Source: RGIG3009 sp045590855
Lineage (GTDB): Bacteria > Bacillota > Clostridia > Oscillospirales > Acutalibacteraceae
Direction: 5' to 3'
Length of the DNA stretch: 11,949 nucleotides
NCBI GenBank assembly: GCA_045590855.1
Contig: JAZNRV010000020.1
Location: forward strand, 1-11,949
Shown here: positions 1-6,209 of the stretch, piece after piece
How the letters are laid out: every line of letters begins with the position of its first letter
How positions within the stretch are numbered: position 1 is the first letter of the stretch
Notes under the pieces: model-generated
What the model saw: the letters and a program-made list of their open reading frames with translations, nothing else
What the model was told of the DNA's origin: nothing
Database searches by the model: none
Program-made: the position numbers and the translations under genes

Positions 1-1
1 T

Positions 2-259
2 TTGGGTGTTGTCTCGACGTGGAATCACGCAAGTTATGTTATGTTGGGCAATTTTTATTCCAAGTGTTTTGACGATGATTTTCGCTTTAATTCTTGTGCG
101 GCAAATTTTGGGGCAAACGGCTTGATTGCTATAAATCTAGCAACGACAATTTCTAAAACAACCAAACCGATACAAGGAATTATCATACAATGCGCAACAG
201 CCGCGTCGACGATACCTATCGGCTCTAAAATTATAATAAGGGGGTACGTTGGCGAATGA
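2..259 (+). CDS. Probable phage tail-fibre / receptor-binding protein, C-terminal part (5' truncated by window)
   Basis: The open frame runs in from the window edge and stops with TGA at 257-259. The first TTG is probably internal, so only about 85 C-terminal residues are visible. The segment alternates short hydrophobic and polar stretches, as beta-rich tail proteins do, and closes with IPIGSKIIIRGYVGE, which resembles the 'GSKI.. L/I.G' endings of many phage tail-fibre and baseplate proteins. The next gene starts inside its stop codon (ATGA) and is followed by endolysin and holin genes, which is the usual tail-to-lysis order in phages of Bacillota. The family call rests mostly on position and general style, not on a diagnostic motif. 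Another structural or baseplate protein would fit equally well. Confidence 0.45.
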   Translation: MGVVSTWNHASYVMLGNFYSKCFDDDFRFNSCAANFGANGLIAINLATTISKTTKPIQGIIIQCATAASTIPIGSKIIIRGYVGE

Positions 260-489
260 GAATATATGATAACGGCGTTTATAGGGATATGACAAAAGCC
301 GAAAAAAACTCCTTTACACACGAACCGTCTTTATCTTATGAGGAAAGAGTAGTCAACCGTATTCGTGAGGTATATTCGGTGGATGATGAACTTGCTATTT
401 TAAGGCAACGCGACACAAAACCCGAAGAGTTTGAAAAATACAATTCTTTTGTCGAACAAATCAAAACGGAAGAAAGGGATGTACAATAA
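256..489 (+). CDS. Small phage protein between tail and lysis genes
   Basis: A 77-residue charged protein beginning MRIYDNGVYRDMTKAEK. The opening 'IYxNGVYRDMT' followed by an acidic and lysine-rich helical stretch is typical of short uncharacterised proteins found just after tail-fibre genes in phages and prophages of Clostridia. The C-terminal half (DDELAILRQRDTKPEEFEKY) is predicted to be helical and has no cysteine or membrane segment. The ATG overlaps the upstream stop (ATGA) and a GGGGG stretch at about 240-244 can serve as ribosome-binding site. Its stop codon TAA shares one base with the start of the endolysin gene, so translation of the three genes is probably coupled. Its molecular role is unknown. 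A tail-tip or chaperone role is only a guess. Confidence 0.7.
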   Translation: MRIYDNGVYRDMTKAEKNSFTHEPSLSYEERVVNRIREVYSVDDELAILRQRDTKPEEFEKYNSFVEQIKTEERDVQ

Positions 490-1322
490 TGGCAAGCAGA
501 ATTTTACAAAAAGGAAAGAACAGAATCACCCAAGGTTATGGAGTAGGCCACAAAGCAGTAGATTTGGGCAGGGAACATTTGACTGGCGAACCGATTATTG
601 CTCACAGTGCTGGCAAAGTGGTTTTTTGCCAAACGGGACACAAAAACAACAAAGGTGCCAAGGGTAACGCCAGCTACGGCAACTGTGTCAAAATCGACCA
701 CGGACACGGGTACAGCACGTTGTACGCGCACTTGGCAACCGTGAATGTGAAGAACGGCGAAAAAGTCGCTAAGGGACAAGCTCTCGGTACCATGGGCAAT
801 ACGGGCAACAGTTACGGTATGCATTTGCATTTTGAAGTGCGGCTCGATAACAATCACATTGACCCAACGCCGTACCTTGAAGCCGATTTGCCGTTGCCAA
901 AAGATGATAAGATGCACGTAGCATACAAGGTTTACACCAACAAGTGGTTGCCCGAAGTGGTGGATTGTAACGACAAAGACACAAATGGGTACGCGGGAAT
1001 TAACGGAAAGAAAATGACGGCATTGATAGCTAAACCGACAAAAGGACACCTTGAATATCGCGTGCACTTGCTCGGCAAAGGTTGGTTGCCGTTCGTTAGA
1101 AACGACGAGGACCATGCTGGTGTTCGCGGCAAGGCTATTGACGCGGTGCAAATGCGGCTTGTCGGTGCTGACGGATACGAAGTACAGTATCGCGTTTCGC
1201 CGACGGCAAACAATGGCTGGTATGGTTGGTGCACAGGATTGTCCGATGCCACTGGCGACGGTTATGCTGGTGTATTTGGCAAACCGATTGACTGCATCCA
1301 AATTAAGATTGTGAAAAAGTAA
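489..1322 (+). CDS. Phage endolysin: M23 (LytM-type) peptidase with three ChW-like repeats
   Basis: A 277-residue protein with no signal peptide, as expected for a holin-dependent endolysin. Residues 15-125 are an M23 zinc metallopeptidase domain. GHKAVDLG supplies zinc ligands H21 and D25, YAHL contains H81, and the GMHLHFEVR motif contributes H112 and zinc ligand H114. M23 enzymes cut peptide cross-links of peptidoglycan. The C-terminal half contains three related repeats, at about 144-182, 188-224 and 231-275. They share a YRV start, a central Trp (W153, W199, W244) and a 'YAGxxGKxID' core, matching clostridial hydrophobic-Trp (ChW) repeats thought to bind the cell surface. The start is preceded by AAAGGGA at suitable distance and overlaps the upstream stop. 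The XhlA-like and holin genes follow, completing a lysis cassette. Confidence 0.88.
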   Translation: MASRILQKGKNRITQGYGVGHKAVDLGREHLTGEPIIAHSAGKVVFCQTGHKNNKGAKGNASYGNCVKIDHGHGYSTLYAHLATVNVKNGEKVAKGQALGTMGNTGNSYGMHLHFEVRLDNNHIDPTPYLEADLPLPKDDKMHVAYKVYTNKWLPEVVDCNDKDTNGYAGINGKKMTALIAKPTKGHLEYRVHLLGKGWLPFVRNDEDHAGVRGKAIDAVQMRLVGADGYEVQYRVSPTANNGWYGWCTGLSDATGDGYAGVFGKPIDCIQIKIVKK

Positions 1323-1334
1323 GGGGGATATGAC

Positions 1335-1631
1335 ATGAACGAGGTCGAGTTAGAACACCGCTTATCAACTGTTGAAGACCGCGCAAAGTCTAATTCCCGC
1401 CGTTTAGACGGTTTTGAAAAAAAGCAAAGTGAAATGAGCGATTTGGTAAAGAGTGTTGCCACAATTGCACAAAAGCAAGTTGACATGGAAGGCGACGTTC
1501 GCGAAGTGAAATCGGATATCAAGAGTTTGTTAGCGGTTCCTGCTGAACGTTGGAAAACGGTGGTTACTGCAATTATTACCGCTGTTGTCGGGGCTTTTGC
1601 CGGCGCGATTATCGCGCTGGTGATAAAATAA
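1335..1631 (+). CDS. XhlA-like phage lysis-associated membrane protein
   Basis: A 98-residue protein. Residues 1-65 are highly charged with heptad-like hydrophobic spacing (LEHRLSTVEDRAKSNSRRL onward), suggesting a coiled coil. Residues about 74-97 (VVTAIITAVVGAFAGAIIAL) form one transmembrane segment at the C-terminus. This layout, a cytoplasmic coiled coil plus a C-terminal anchor next to holin and endolysin genes, is that of the haemolysin XhlA family, whose Bacillus PBSX member works with the holin XhlB in host lysis. The ATG follows a strong AAGGGGGATATGAC leader, 12 bases after the endolysin stop. The residues give no catalytic motif, so the call rests on topology and context. Confidence 0.78.
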   Translation: MNEVELEHRLSTVEDRAKSNSRRLDGFEKKQSEMSDLVKSVATIAQKQVDMEGDVREVKSDIKSLLAVPAERWKTVVTAIITAVVGAFAGAIIALVIK

Positions 1632-1645
1632 AAGGAGTGGATTTT

Positions 1646-1837
1646 ATGAAAGCATTCTTCGGTCGTTTTAAGTCGTGGGCGTTGTGGGTGTCTGTTGGCG
1701 CGCTTGTCGTGTTCTGCGTGAAAGTGTTCGCCGGTGTTGACATTTCCGAAACGATGGACGGCTTACTTAATGTACTACTGCCGGTATTGGTTGGCTTCGG
1801 TATTATCAACAACCCCACCGACAAATCGCATATCTGA
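1646..1837 (+). CDS. Phage holin, phi-LC3-like family
   Basis: A 63-residue membrane protein starting MKAFFGRFKSWALW. The start at 1646 is chosen because AAAGGAG lies 8 bases upstream; the reading frame is open further upstream but only across the end of the XhlA-like gene. Two hydrophobic segments are visible, at about residues 11-30 and 38-54, separated by a short polar turn (DISETMD), and the protein ends with GIINNPTDKSHI. The 'GIIxxPTxK' ending is characteristic of the small LC3-type holins of phages of Gram-positive bacteria. Holins form lesions in the cytoplasmic membrane that release the endolysin to the wall. It is the last gene of the lysis cassette and is directly followed by a strong terminator. 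Confidence 0.82.
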   Translation: MKAFFGRFKSWALWVSVGALVVFCVKVFAGVDISETMDGLLNVLLPVLVGFGIINNPTDKSHI

Positions 1838-1847
1838 TAAGAAACAG

Positions 1848-1878
1848 AAAACCCCGCACAAGCGTGCGGGGTTTTTTT
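1848..1878 (+). terminator. Rho-independent terminator after the prophage lysis genes
   Basis: A 12-bp perfect stem (AAAACCCCGCAC at 1848-1859 with GTGCGGGGTTTT at 1864-1875), loop AAGC, followed by a run of seven T at 1872-1878. It lies 11 bases after the holin stop and should end the late phage transcript. Confidence 0.93.
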
Positions 1879-1879
1879 G

Positions 1880-1908
1880 TTGACTTTCTATATATATTAG
1901 GTTAGAAT
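1880..1908 (+). promoter_or_regulatory. Sigma-A promoter for structured leader RNA / membrane protein
   Basis: TTGACT at 1880-1885, 17-bp AT-rich spacer, TAGAAT at 1903-1908. It starts directly behind the lysis terminator, so it begins an independent unit. The predicted transcript start (about 1914-1916) coincides with the foot of the stem described for the next RNA feature. Confidence 0.75.
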
Positions 1909-1913
1909 AAGAA

Positions 1914-2062
1914 CGCGACGCAATTTGATATAACCCAAAGGGCATACTATTTTGGTAAAAATGTATGCTTTGATTTGTCATGCTCTTTGGGGATGATTGC
2001 GTTGCAGCGGAAATCATGGCATGCGTTTTTCGGTGCGTAGCTGTGATGGCTGCGCACTTTTT
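1914..2062 (+). ncRNA. Candidate structured leader (attenuator/riboswitch-like) or small RNA
   Basis: About 150 nt lie between a strong promoter and an intrinsic terminator and contain no convincing gene. An outer stem pairs 1915-1924 with 1996-2005 (10 bp, one G-U). A second stem pairs 1934-1945 with 1980-1991 (12 bp, one G-U). An apical hairpin around 1942-1968 (GCATAC...GTATGC plus an A/T arm, one bulge) competes with the top of the second stem. The 5' arm 1915-1922 (GCGACGCA) can also pair with 2034-2041 (TGCGTAGC), 7 of 8 positions, which is the 5' arm of the terminator at 2033-2062. The outer stem and this pairing exclude each other, as in terminator/antiterminator switches. I do not recognise a known riboswitch class. 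A free-standing sRNA is the main alternative. Confidence 0.5.
2033..2062 (+). terminator. Intrinsic terminator just upstream of membrane protein gene (possible attenuator)
   Basis: A 9-bp stem (GTGCGTAGC 2033-2041 with GCTGCGCAC 2049-2057, one G-U), 7-nt loop, five T at 2058-2062 and a further T-rich stretch. It lies between the promoter at 1880 and the ribosome-binding site GAGGAGG of the gene starting at 2082, so expression of that gene needs read-through or antitermination unless another promoter exists. Confidence 0.75.
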
Positions 2063-2081
2063 ATTTTGAGGAGGACGTATT

Positions 2082-2498
2082 ATGAACAGAGGAAAAACAA
2101 TTTTATTAAATGCGGTAGGTGTTATTGCGGGGTATGTTGCAGGGTGTATTGCTAGTTTGCTTGCGGAGTGGATTTTTTTTGGTTTACTTCCTCAAATTCC
2201 AATTATTCCGCAAATACTGAGTTGGCCTGTGGATTACGGTTGGTATGCGCTAGTCGGCGTTTATAGTGCGGACATTTTTTTGAGTTTTAGCATTTGCACC
2301 AGCATTTGTGATAAGACGGAAGCGGCAATTCGTTGGGGTGTACTTATTTTATCAATCATTCATGTGATTAGATATATTAGTATGATGATTCAAACCTTAT
2401 CGGAAAATGGTTTTTCGTTCTGGATTCTGCTGATTTACCTCGCCGCAATCGGTTGTATTGTCGTTACAGGCCTTATCAGTTTATCAAATGAAAATTGA
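2082..2498 (+). CDS. Small four-helix membrane protein of unknown function
   Basis: A 138-residue protein not recognised as a known family. Hydrophobic segments lie at about residues 8-36, 53-76, 84-106 and 111-134, so it is an integral inner-membrane protein with four helices. Polar connections are short: KTEAA between helices 2 and 3, and SENG between 3 and 4. There is no signal peptidase site and no catalytic motif. The ATG follows GAGGAGG at 2069-2075 with good spacing. The gene is visibly AT-rich, with many TTT and ATT codons, compared with the chromosomal genes to its right. It sits alone between the phage lysis cassette and the host genes, flanked by its own leader and terminator. That placement suggests a prophage cargo gene (moron), but a host gene beside the prophage end is also possible. 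Confidence 0.75.
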   Translation: MNRGKTILLNAVGVIAGYVAGCIASLLAEWIFFGLLPQIPIIPQILSWPVDYGWYALVGVYSADIFLSFSICTSICDKTEAAIRWGVLILSIIHVIRYISMMIQTLSENGFSFWILLIYLAAIGCIVVTGLISLSNEN

Positions 2499-2503
2499 CG
2501 TTA

Positions 2504-2536
2504 AGCTCCCACTTTTATCGGTGGGGGCTATTTTTT
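2504..2536 (+). terminator. Terminator after the small membrane protein gene
   Basis: A 9-bp stem (AGCTCCCAC 2504-2512 with GTGGGGGCT 2521-2529, one G-U), an 8-nt loop TTTTATCG, then A and six T (2531-2536). It begins six bases after the stop codon at 2498. Confidence 0.9.
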
Positions 2537-2557
2537 ACAAAAAATTCCAAAAAAGTA

Positions 2558-2586
2558 TTGACATCGACAAAATCTTGTGTTATAGT
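2558..2586 (+). promoter_or_regulatory. Sigma-A promoter of the cysteine-rich protein gene
   Basis: TTGACA at 2558-2563, 17-bp spacer, TATAGT at 2581-2586, with an extended -10 TG at 2578-2579. The predicted start is near 2593. An imperfect palindrome AAGAATATATATCTT (2599-2613, 13 of 15 positions symmetric) overlaps the early transcribed region and could be an operator, but AT-rich DNA gives such symmetry easily. Confidence 0.8.
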
Positions 2587-2637
2587 TCTTGTTAGATTAA
2601 GAATATATATCTTGCTTATTGTTCTGATAAAGACTGT

Positions 2638-3333
2638 TTGGAAGATTTGCGTGTGTTTTTTACCGAACGCGACCAAATGGTGATTGACCACGCTGTCAGT
2701 GTCCGCGCCAAAAAAGCAGAGGTGGTTTCCACTTACATCGATGTGGAAGCACTGCCGTTTAATCGCGGTTACTATTCGTGCGATTTAACGTTTTTCTTTT
2801 GCGTTGAACTGGAAGTGTATACCGGTCACGGCGGCGGTTGTTGCTGTGTCAGCGGTATTGCCGTTTTCCAAAAGAAAGTTATTTTGTACGGCAGCGAAGG
2901 CAACGTAAAAGTTTTTGCCGGCGAATTTTCGCCCGATTGCCATGACCGTCAAGAAATGCCAACCCGCAACATGCCGCGGTGCTGTGTGCAAATTGCCGAG
3001 CCGGTGGTTCTTTCGGCACGGTTGGTCGAAAAATGCAACTGCGGTTGCGTATGCGATTGCTGCGCATCGTCTATTCCCGCCACTCTTTGCGAACGGTTTG
3101 GCGGCAGTTTTGTCGATACCGATACCGAAAAAGTCGTGCTGGTCACCTTGGGCATCTTTACCATTGTGCAACTGGTACGCAACGTGCAAATGCTGGTACC
3201 GGTGTACGATTTCTGCGTTCCCGCCAAAGAATGCTGCCCCAACACCGAAAACCCGTGTGACATGTTCAAAAAAATGTGTTTCCCGGTCGACGAATTCTTC
3301 CCCCCGAAAAGCGATAACTCTTGCGGATGCTGA
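2638..3333 (+). CDS. Cysteine-rich protein of unknown function
   Basis: A protein of up to 231 residues with 22 cysteines (about 9.5%), many in clusters: GGGCCC near residue 64, RCC, the CNCGCVCDCC run near residue 137, ECC and the C-terminal CGC. No signal peptide or membrane helix is evident. Between the Cys clusters are well-formed beta-like segments (VVSTYIDVEALPFNRGYYSC, AVFQKKVILYGSEGNVKVF, VVLVTLGIFTIVQLVRNVQM). The general look is that of conserved uncharacterised clostridial proteins. Metal binding, disulfide-linked spore or envelope structure, or redox roles are all guesses. The start is uncertain. TTG 2638 is the first usual start after an in-frame TAG at 2593. GTG 2653 has a weak GGAAG 8 bases upstream. 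Codons before 2638 also read plausibly as protein. It has its own strong promoter and no terminator before trmO. Confidence 0.7.
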   Translation: MEDLRVFFTERDQMVIDHAVSVRAKKAEVVSTYIDVEALPFNRGYYSCDLTFFFCVELEVYTGHGGGCCCVSGIAVFQKKVILYGSEGNVKVFAGEFSPDCHDRQEMPTRNMPRCCVQIAEPVVLSARLVEKCNCGCVCDCCASSIPATLCERFGGSFVDTDTEKVVLVTLGIFTIVQLVRNVQMLVPVYDFCVPAKECCPNTENPCDMFKKMCFPVDEFFPPKSDNSCGC

Positions 3334-3334
3334 A

Positions 3335-3363
3335 TTGACTTTTTGAGGCGAGCGTGATACTAT
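3335..3363 (+). promoter_or_regulatory. Sigma-A promoter of trmO
   Basis: TTGACT at 3335-3340, 17-bp spacer, TACTAT at 3358-3363, with an extended -10 TG at 3355-3356. It begins right after the stop codon of the cysteine-rich protein gene. Because no terminator separates the two genes, trmO may also be read from the upstream promoter. Confidence 0.75.
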
Positions 3364-3377
3364 GAAAACATTCTGAC

Positions 3378-3384
3378 AAAAAGG
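3378..3384 (+). promoter_or_regulatory. Ribosome-binding site fixing the trmO start
   Basis: AAAAAGG ends 9 bases before ATG 3394 but touches ATG 3385, so 3394 is the better start. Confidence 0.7.
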
Positions 3385-3393
3385 ATGCTGTTT

Positions 3394-4077
3394 ATGAACT
3401 CACCGCCCGTCTTACAAGTCATTGCTCATATCCACAATGACTTCCCTGAAAAATTCGGAATCCCACGTCAAAGCGGATTGGTGCCCCAAATGATTTCCAC
3501 CATTGTATTTGAACCTGCCTATCGCAACGCCGAGGCACTGCGCGGTCTTCAAGAATTTTCCCACGTGTGGCTGCTGTGGTTATTTTCCGAAACCATGCGG
3601 GAAAATTGGAGCCCTACGGTGCGCCCGCCGCGCCTTGGCGGCAACCGTCGCGTGGGGGTGTTTGCTACACGCTCGCCGTTTCGTCCCAATCCTGTGGGTT
3701 TGTCCTCCGTGCGGTTGGAAGCAATTGAAAACACCAACACCGACGGCATGGTACTCAAAGTATCCGGTGCCGATTTAAAAGACGGGACCCCCATTGTGGA
3801 TATCAAACCGTATATTGCTTACACCGATTCTCATCCCGATGCGGTGAGTGGTTTTGCCGACGAGGTCAAAGACTATCACTTATCGGTGGAGTTCCCCGCA
3901 GAGTTGTTGTGCCGTGTTCCCAAAGAGCATCGCACAGCGCTTTTGGCGGTGTTGGAACAAGACCCGCGCCCATCGTATCAACACGATACCGAGCGTGTGT
4001 ATACCATGAGTTTTGCCAAACAGCAAATTCGTTTTCGCGTTGCCGACGGCACGCTCACGGTAATTGATGTAGAATAA
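3394..4077 (+). CDS. trmO: tRNA (N6-threonylcarbamoyladenosine(37)-N6)-methyltransferase TrmO
   Basis: A 227-residue protein of the TrmO/TsaA (UPF0066) family, close to the about 235 residues of E. coli TrmO. TrmO uses S-adenosylmethionine to methylate N6 of threonylcarbamoyladenosine at tRNA position 37, giving m6t6A, in ANN-decoding tRNAs. The family motifs are all present. GLVPQMISTIVFEP (28-41) and the hydrophobic SHVWLLWLF strand (56-64) come first. The signature block RPPRLGGNRRVGVFATRSPF with FRPNPVGLSSVRL follows at 77-108, then DGTPIVDIKPYI (130-141), with a small C-terminal extension from about 160. An in-frame ATG at 3385 would overlap the ribosome-binding site, so 3394 is preferred. 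It converges with the U32 gene at a shared terminator. Confidence 0.93.
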   Translation: MNSPPVLQVIAHIHNDFPEKFGIPRQSGLVPQMISTIVFEPAYRNAEALRGLQEFSHVWLLWLFSETMRENWSPTVRPPRLGGNRRVGVFATRSPFRPNPVGLSSVRLEAIENTNTDGMVLKVSGADLKDGTPIVDIKPYIAYTDSHPDAVSGFADEVKDYHLSVEFPAELLCRVPKEHRTALLAVLEQDPRPSYQHDTERVYTMSFAKQQIRFRVADGTLTVIDVE

Positions 4078-4084
4078 GAACCCG

Positions 4085-4116
4085 ACCCGCCAGCGCAATT
4101 AAAATTGCGGGCGGGT
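4085..4116 (+). other. GC-rich hairpin after trmO, without T-run
   Basis: ACCCGCC (4085-4091) pairs with GGCGGGT (4110-4116) and CGCAAT (4094-4099) pairs with ATTGCG (4104-4109), with AG bulged and loop TAAA. No T-run follows, so it is not a classic terminator. It may protect the trmO 3' end or help the terminator that begins 28 bases later. Confidence 0.5.
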
Positions 4117-4143
4117 ACCCCGGAACCTTGTTGTTTACACAAT

Positions 4144-4182
4144 AAAAAAAGACCGCTGTTTTGCTAAACAGCGGTCTTTTTT
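4144..4182. terminator. Bidirectional terminator between trmO and the U32 gene
   Basis: An 11-bp perfect stem (GACCGCTGTTT 4151-4161 with AAACAGCGGTC 4166-4176), loop TGCT, flanked by seven A (4144-4150) and six T (4177-4182). It therefore works in both directions. It ends one base before the stop codon of the - strand gene. Confidence 0.93.
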
Positions 4183-4183
4183 C

Positions 4184-6208
4184 TTATAATACTCCTCGTT
4201 TGTATAACCCGCGGGTAAAATCTTTGGGCGGTTTTCCGCCGCGACGATACTCGTCAATGATTTTTGCCACACGAGCGGGGGATTCGTCGGTAAAATGCAA
4301 GTACAAAAAGTCAACCGTTGGCAATTCCGCCAACTTATCTGCCAAATACAACGGAACAGCGTTTAACAGTTCACTGCATTCGCCCGCGCATTGCACGGGA
4401 AACTCGGCGCCGCGGCGGTCGGTGAGTGAGCCACGTCCACCGCAGGAAAGGCAACTGCCAGCCGCTTGCACGGGGCACGCGCGCATTAGCATCAGCGGTT
4501 GCCGCCCGTAAGCAAACAAGCCAATACATCCTTTTTCGGCAAACCGCATTTGCGGGAACGTCAGTTCCGTGGACAATATGGCGGCGCCGCAACCGTCTTC
4601 GGCGGCGGCGGATAACGCCTCCGCGTTAGTAATGTTCATAAACGCGCCCGCAATCGGTGTCAGCCCCGCTTGTTTGGCAAGCGGTACCGCGCCCACGTTG
4701 TTGCACAACGCAAAAGCGGCGCCTTTTTCGGCGGCGCGTTGCAGTTGCCCTAAAATACACTGCTCTTGCCCGAATAACCCTCGCGGAATTTCCACACCCC
4801 AGTTTTTTGCTTCGGGTATGGTCCCCAAGGGGAGTACCCACCAATCGGCATCACCGCGCATGGCAGCGGTGGAAGTTACCCGCGCCACCAACCCCGAAAG
4901 CGTGCCGTTTGGTAAGGCACAAGGCGACGGTACAGCCGTTTCGTCATACTTAACGGGTGCTGTGCGGCTGCGTAACAACAGCAAATCTTCCAACGCTTGG
5001 CGGCGCAAAGCATTGACCGCCGAAAGCGGTACCGCAGCAGGCGGCGGCTCGCTTGCCACCGCGGCAAAGGGGGTGCCGCCCGATTTTTCCAAACTTTGTC
5101 GTAACCGTTCGGTGGCAAGCGGTTGCGAAAGGGTGGGTGCTTCATCGTCAATGGCGGATACCGTATTGCCGTCGTTGTCGGTGGCGGTTACTGCCAAAGG
5201 CTCGGTGGTCAGCGATAATGTCACCGGTACACGCGGCAATTCTCGGTTATACAAATGCGCCAACCGATTGAGCACCGCGGGGGAAGCCACGTCTTCCGCA
5301 CGGCGCATTCCAAACAACGAAGCATCGCGTTTGCCGACAAAATATCCGTCGGTGAATCCCGAACGTGAAAAAACGGCTTGTAAATCATTAAGCAACTGTG
5401 TATCCACACTTTTTCCGTCCAAAATGCCGCGCAAAACGGCGGTGGCAGCGGCAACGTATTCGGGACGTTTCATGCGCCCTTCGATTTTCAGCGAAGTGAC
5501 ACCCAATTCTTTTAATTCATCAATGTGTGCGTATAACGAATGGTCTTTCAAACTGAGTGCTGCCTCATTTTCTTTTGGCTGATGCCCTACGGCAAACGGC
5601 AAACGGCAAGGTTGGGCGCATAATCCGCGGTTGCCGCTGCGTCCCCCCAACATGGCAGACAGTTCACATTGTCCCGAAACACTCATGCATAACGCGCCGT
5701 GCACAAACACTTCCAATTCGATTCCCAAATCAGCGCACGCGGCAATTTCCTTTTTTGACATTTCGCGCGCAAGCACCACGCGAGAAAAACCAACATCCCG
5801 CAATCGACGCACACCGGCAGGGGAATGGCAGGAAAGTTGGGTGGAGGCATGAAGCGGCATGGAAGGGGTAGCGGCATGAATGTGACGTGCCAAGCCGCGG
5901 TCTTGCACAATCAGTGCATCCGCGCCGCAATCGCACGCGGCTTTGGCAATTTCCAAAGCTGCCGAAAATTCTTTGTCCGTGACCAAGGTGTTCAGCGCCA
6001 CGTGTACTTTGACACCGCGGGCATGGCAAAAAGCCACCGCCTCACGCAGCGAGGAGGTGGCCCCTGATTGGTCAGTTATGGAAAAATTCGATGCGTGACG
6101 GCGGGCGTTGAAAGAGCCCACACCCAAATATACCGCATCGGCGCCGGTGTATACCGCCGCAACCAAAGACTCCCACGAGCCGGCGGGAGATAACAATTCC
6201 GGTACCAT
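4184..6208 (-). CDS. U32-family protein with C-terminal DUF3656-type domain
   Basis: A 674-residue protein. The start is set at 6208 (MVPELLSPAGSWESL) because that is the usual N-terminus of U32 proteins. An in-frame GTG at 6247 would lie inside zapA and adds unrelated residues. The N-terminal half is the U32 barrel: GADAVYLG at about 22-29, VALNTL near 70, the signature VFVHGALCMSVSGQC at 167-181, then GNRGLCAQPC. C174, C181, C197 and C201 match the four cysteines that bind a [4Fe-4S] cluster in characterised U32 proteins such as RlhA, TrhP and UbiU/V. SLKIEGRMKRPEYV (239-252) is also typical. The C-terminal part carries a second Cys set with LTDRRG and FPVQC, as in the RlhA/DUF3656 type. 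RlhA hydroxylates 23S rRNA C2501, and a similar RNA-hydroxylase role is plausible here. The older 'peptidase/collagenase' label is doubtful. It starts one base after the zapA stop. Confidence 0.85.
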   Translation of the reverse strand: MVPELLSPAGSWESLVAAVYTGADAVYLGVGSFNARRHASNFSITDQSGATSSLREAVAFCHARGVKVHVALNTLVTDKEFSAALEIAKAACDCGADALIVQDRGLARHIHAATPSMPLHASTQLSCHSPAGVRRLRDVGFSRVVLAREMSKKEIAACADLGIELEVFVHGALCMSVSGQCELSAMLGGRSGNRGLCAQPCRLPFAVGHQPKENEAALSLKDHSLYAHIDELKELGVTSLKIEGRMKRPEYVAAATAVLRGILDGKSVDTQLLNDLQAVFSRSGFTDGYFVGKRDASLFGMRRAEDVASPAVLNRLAHLYNRELPRVPVTLSLTTEPLAVTATDNDGNTVSAIDDEAPTLSQPLATERLRQSLEKSGGTPFAAVASEPPPAAVPLSAVNALRRQALEDLLLLRSRTAPVKYDETAVPSPCALPNGTLSGLVARVTSTAAMRGDADWWVLPLGTIPEAKNWGVEIPRGLFGQEQCILGQLQRAAEKGAAFALCNNVGAVPLAKQAGLTPIAGAFMNITNAEALSAAAEDGCGAAILSTELTFPQMRFAEKGCIGLFAYGRQPLMLMRACPVQAAGSCLSCGGRGSLTDRRGAEFPVQCAGECSELLNAVPLYLADKLAELPTVDFLYLHFTDESPARVAKIIDEYRRGGKPPKDFTRGLYKRGVL

Positions 6209-6209
6209 A

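Noticed and set aside
504..1301. Long - strand open frame (265 codons) opposite the endolysin gene
   Set aside because: It has no recognisable motif or ribosome-binding site, and the + strand protein has clear M23 and ChW features. It is a shadow frame.
2016..2069. 17-codon frame ATG...TGA across the terminator, a possible leader peptide for the 2082 gene
   Set aside because: It has no proper ribosome-binding site and no run of regulatory codons. Its stop overlaps the downstream GAGGAGG, so coupling is conceivable but not supported.
1838..2640. tRNA gene as prophage attachment site
   Set aside because: No cloverleaf with T-loop GTTCRANNC and CCA-type acceptor was found in this stretch. The hairpins present do not match tRNA geometry.
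2495..2683. 62-codon + strand frame over the region before the cysteine-rich gene
   Set aside because: It runs through a terminator and a promoter and has no start signal.
4569..5582. Long + strand open frame (337 codons) opposite the U32 gene
   Set aside because: Low-complexity Ala/Ser/Arg-rich translation without motifs, opposite a gene with strong family signatures.
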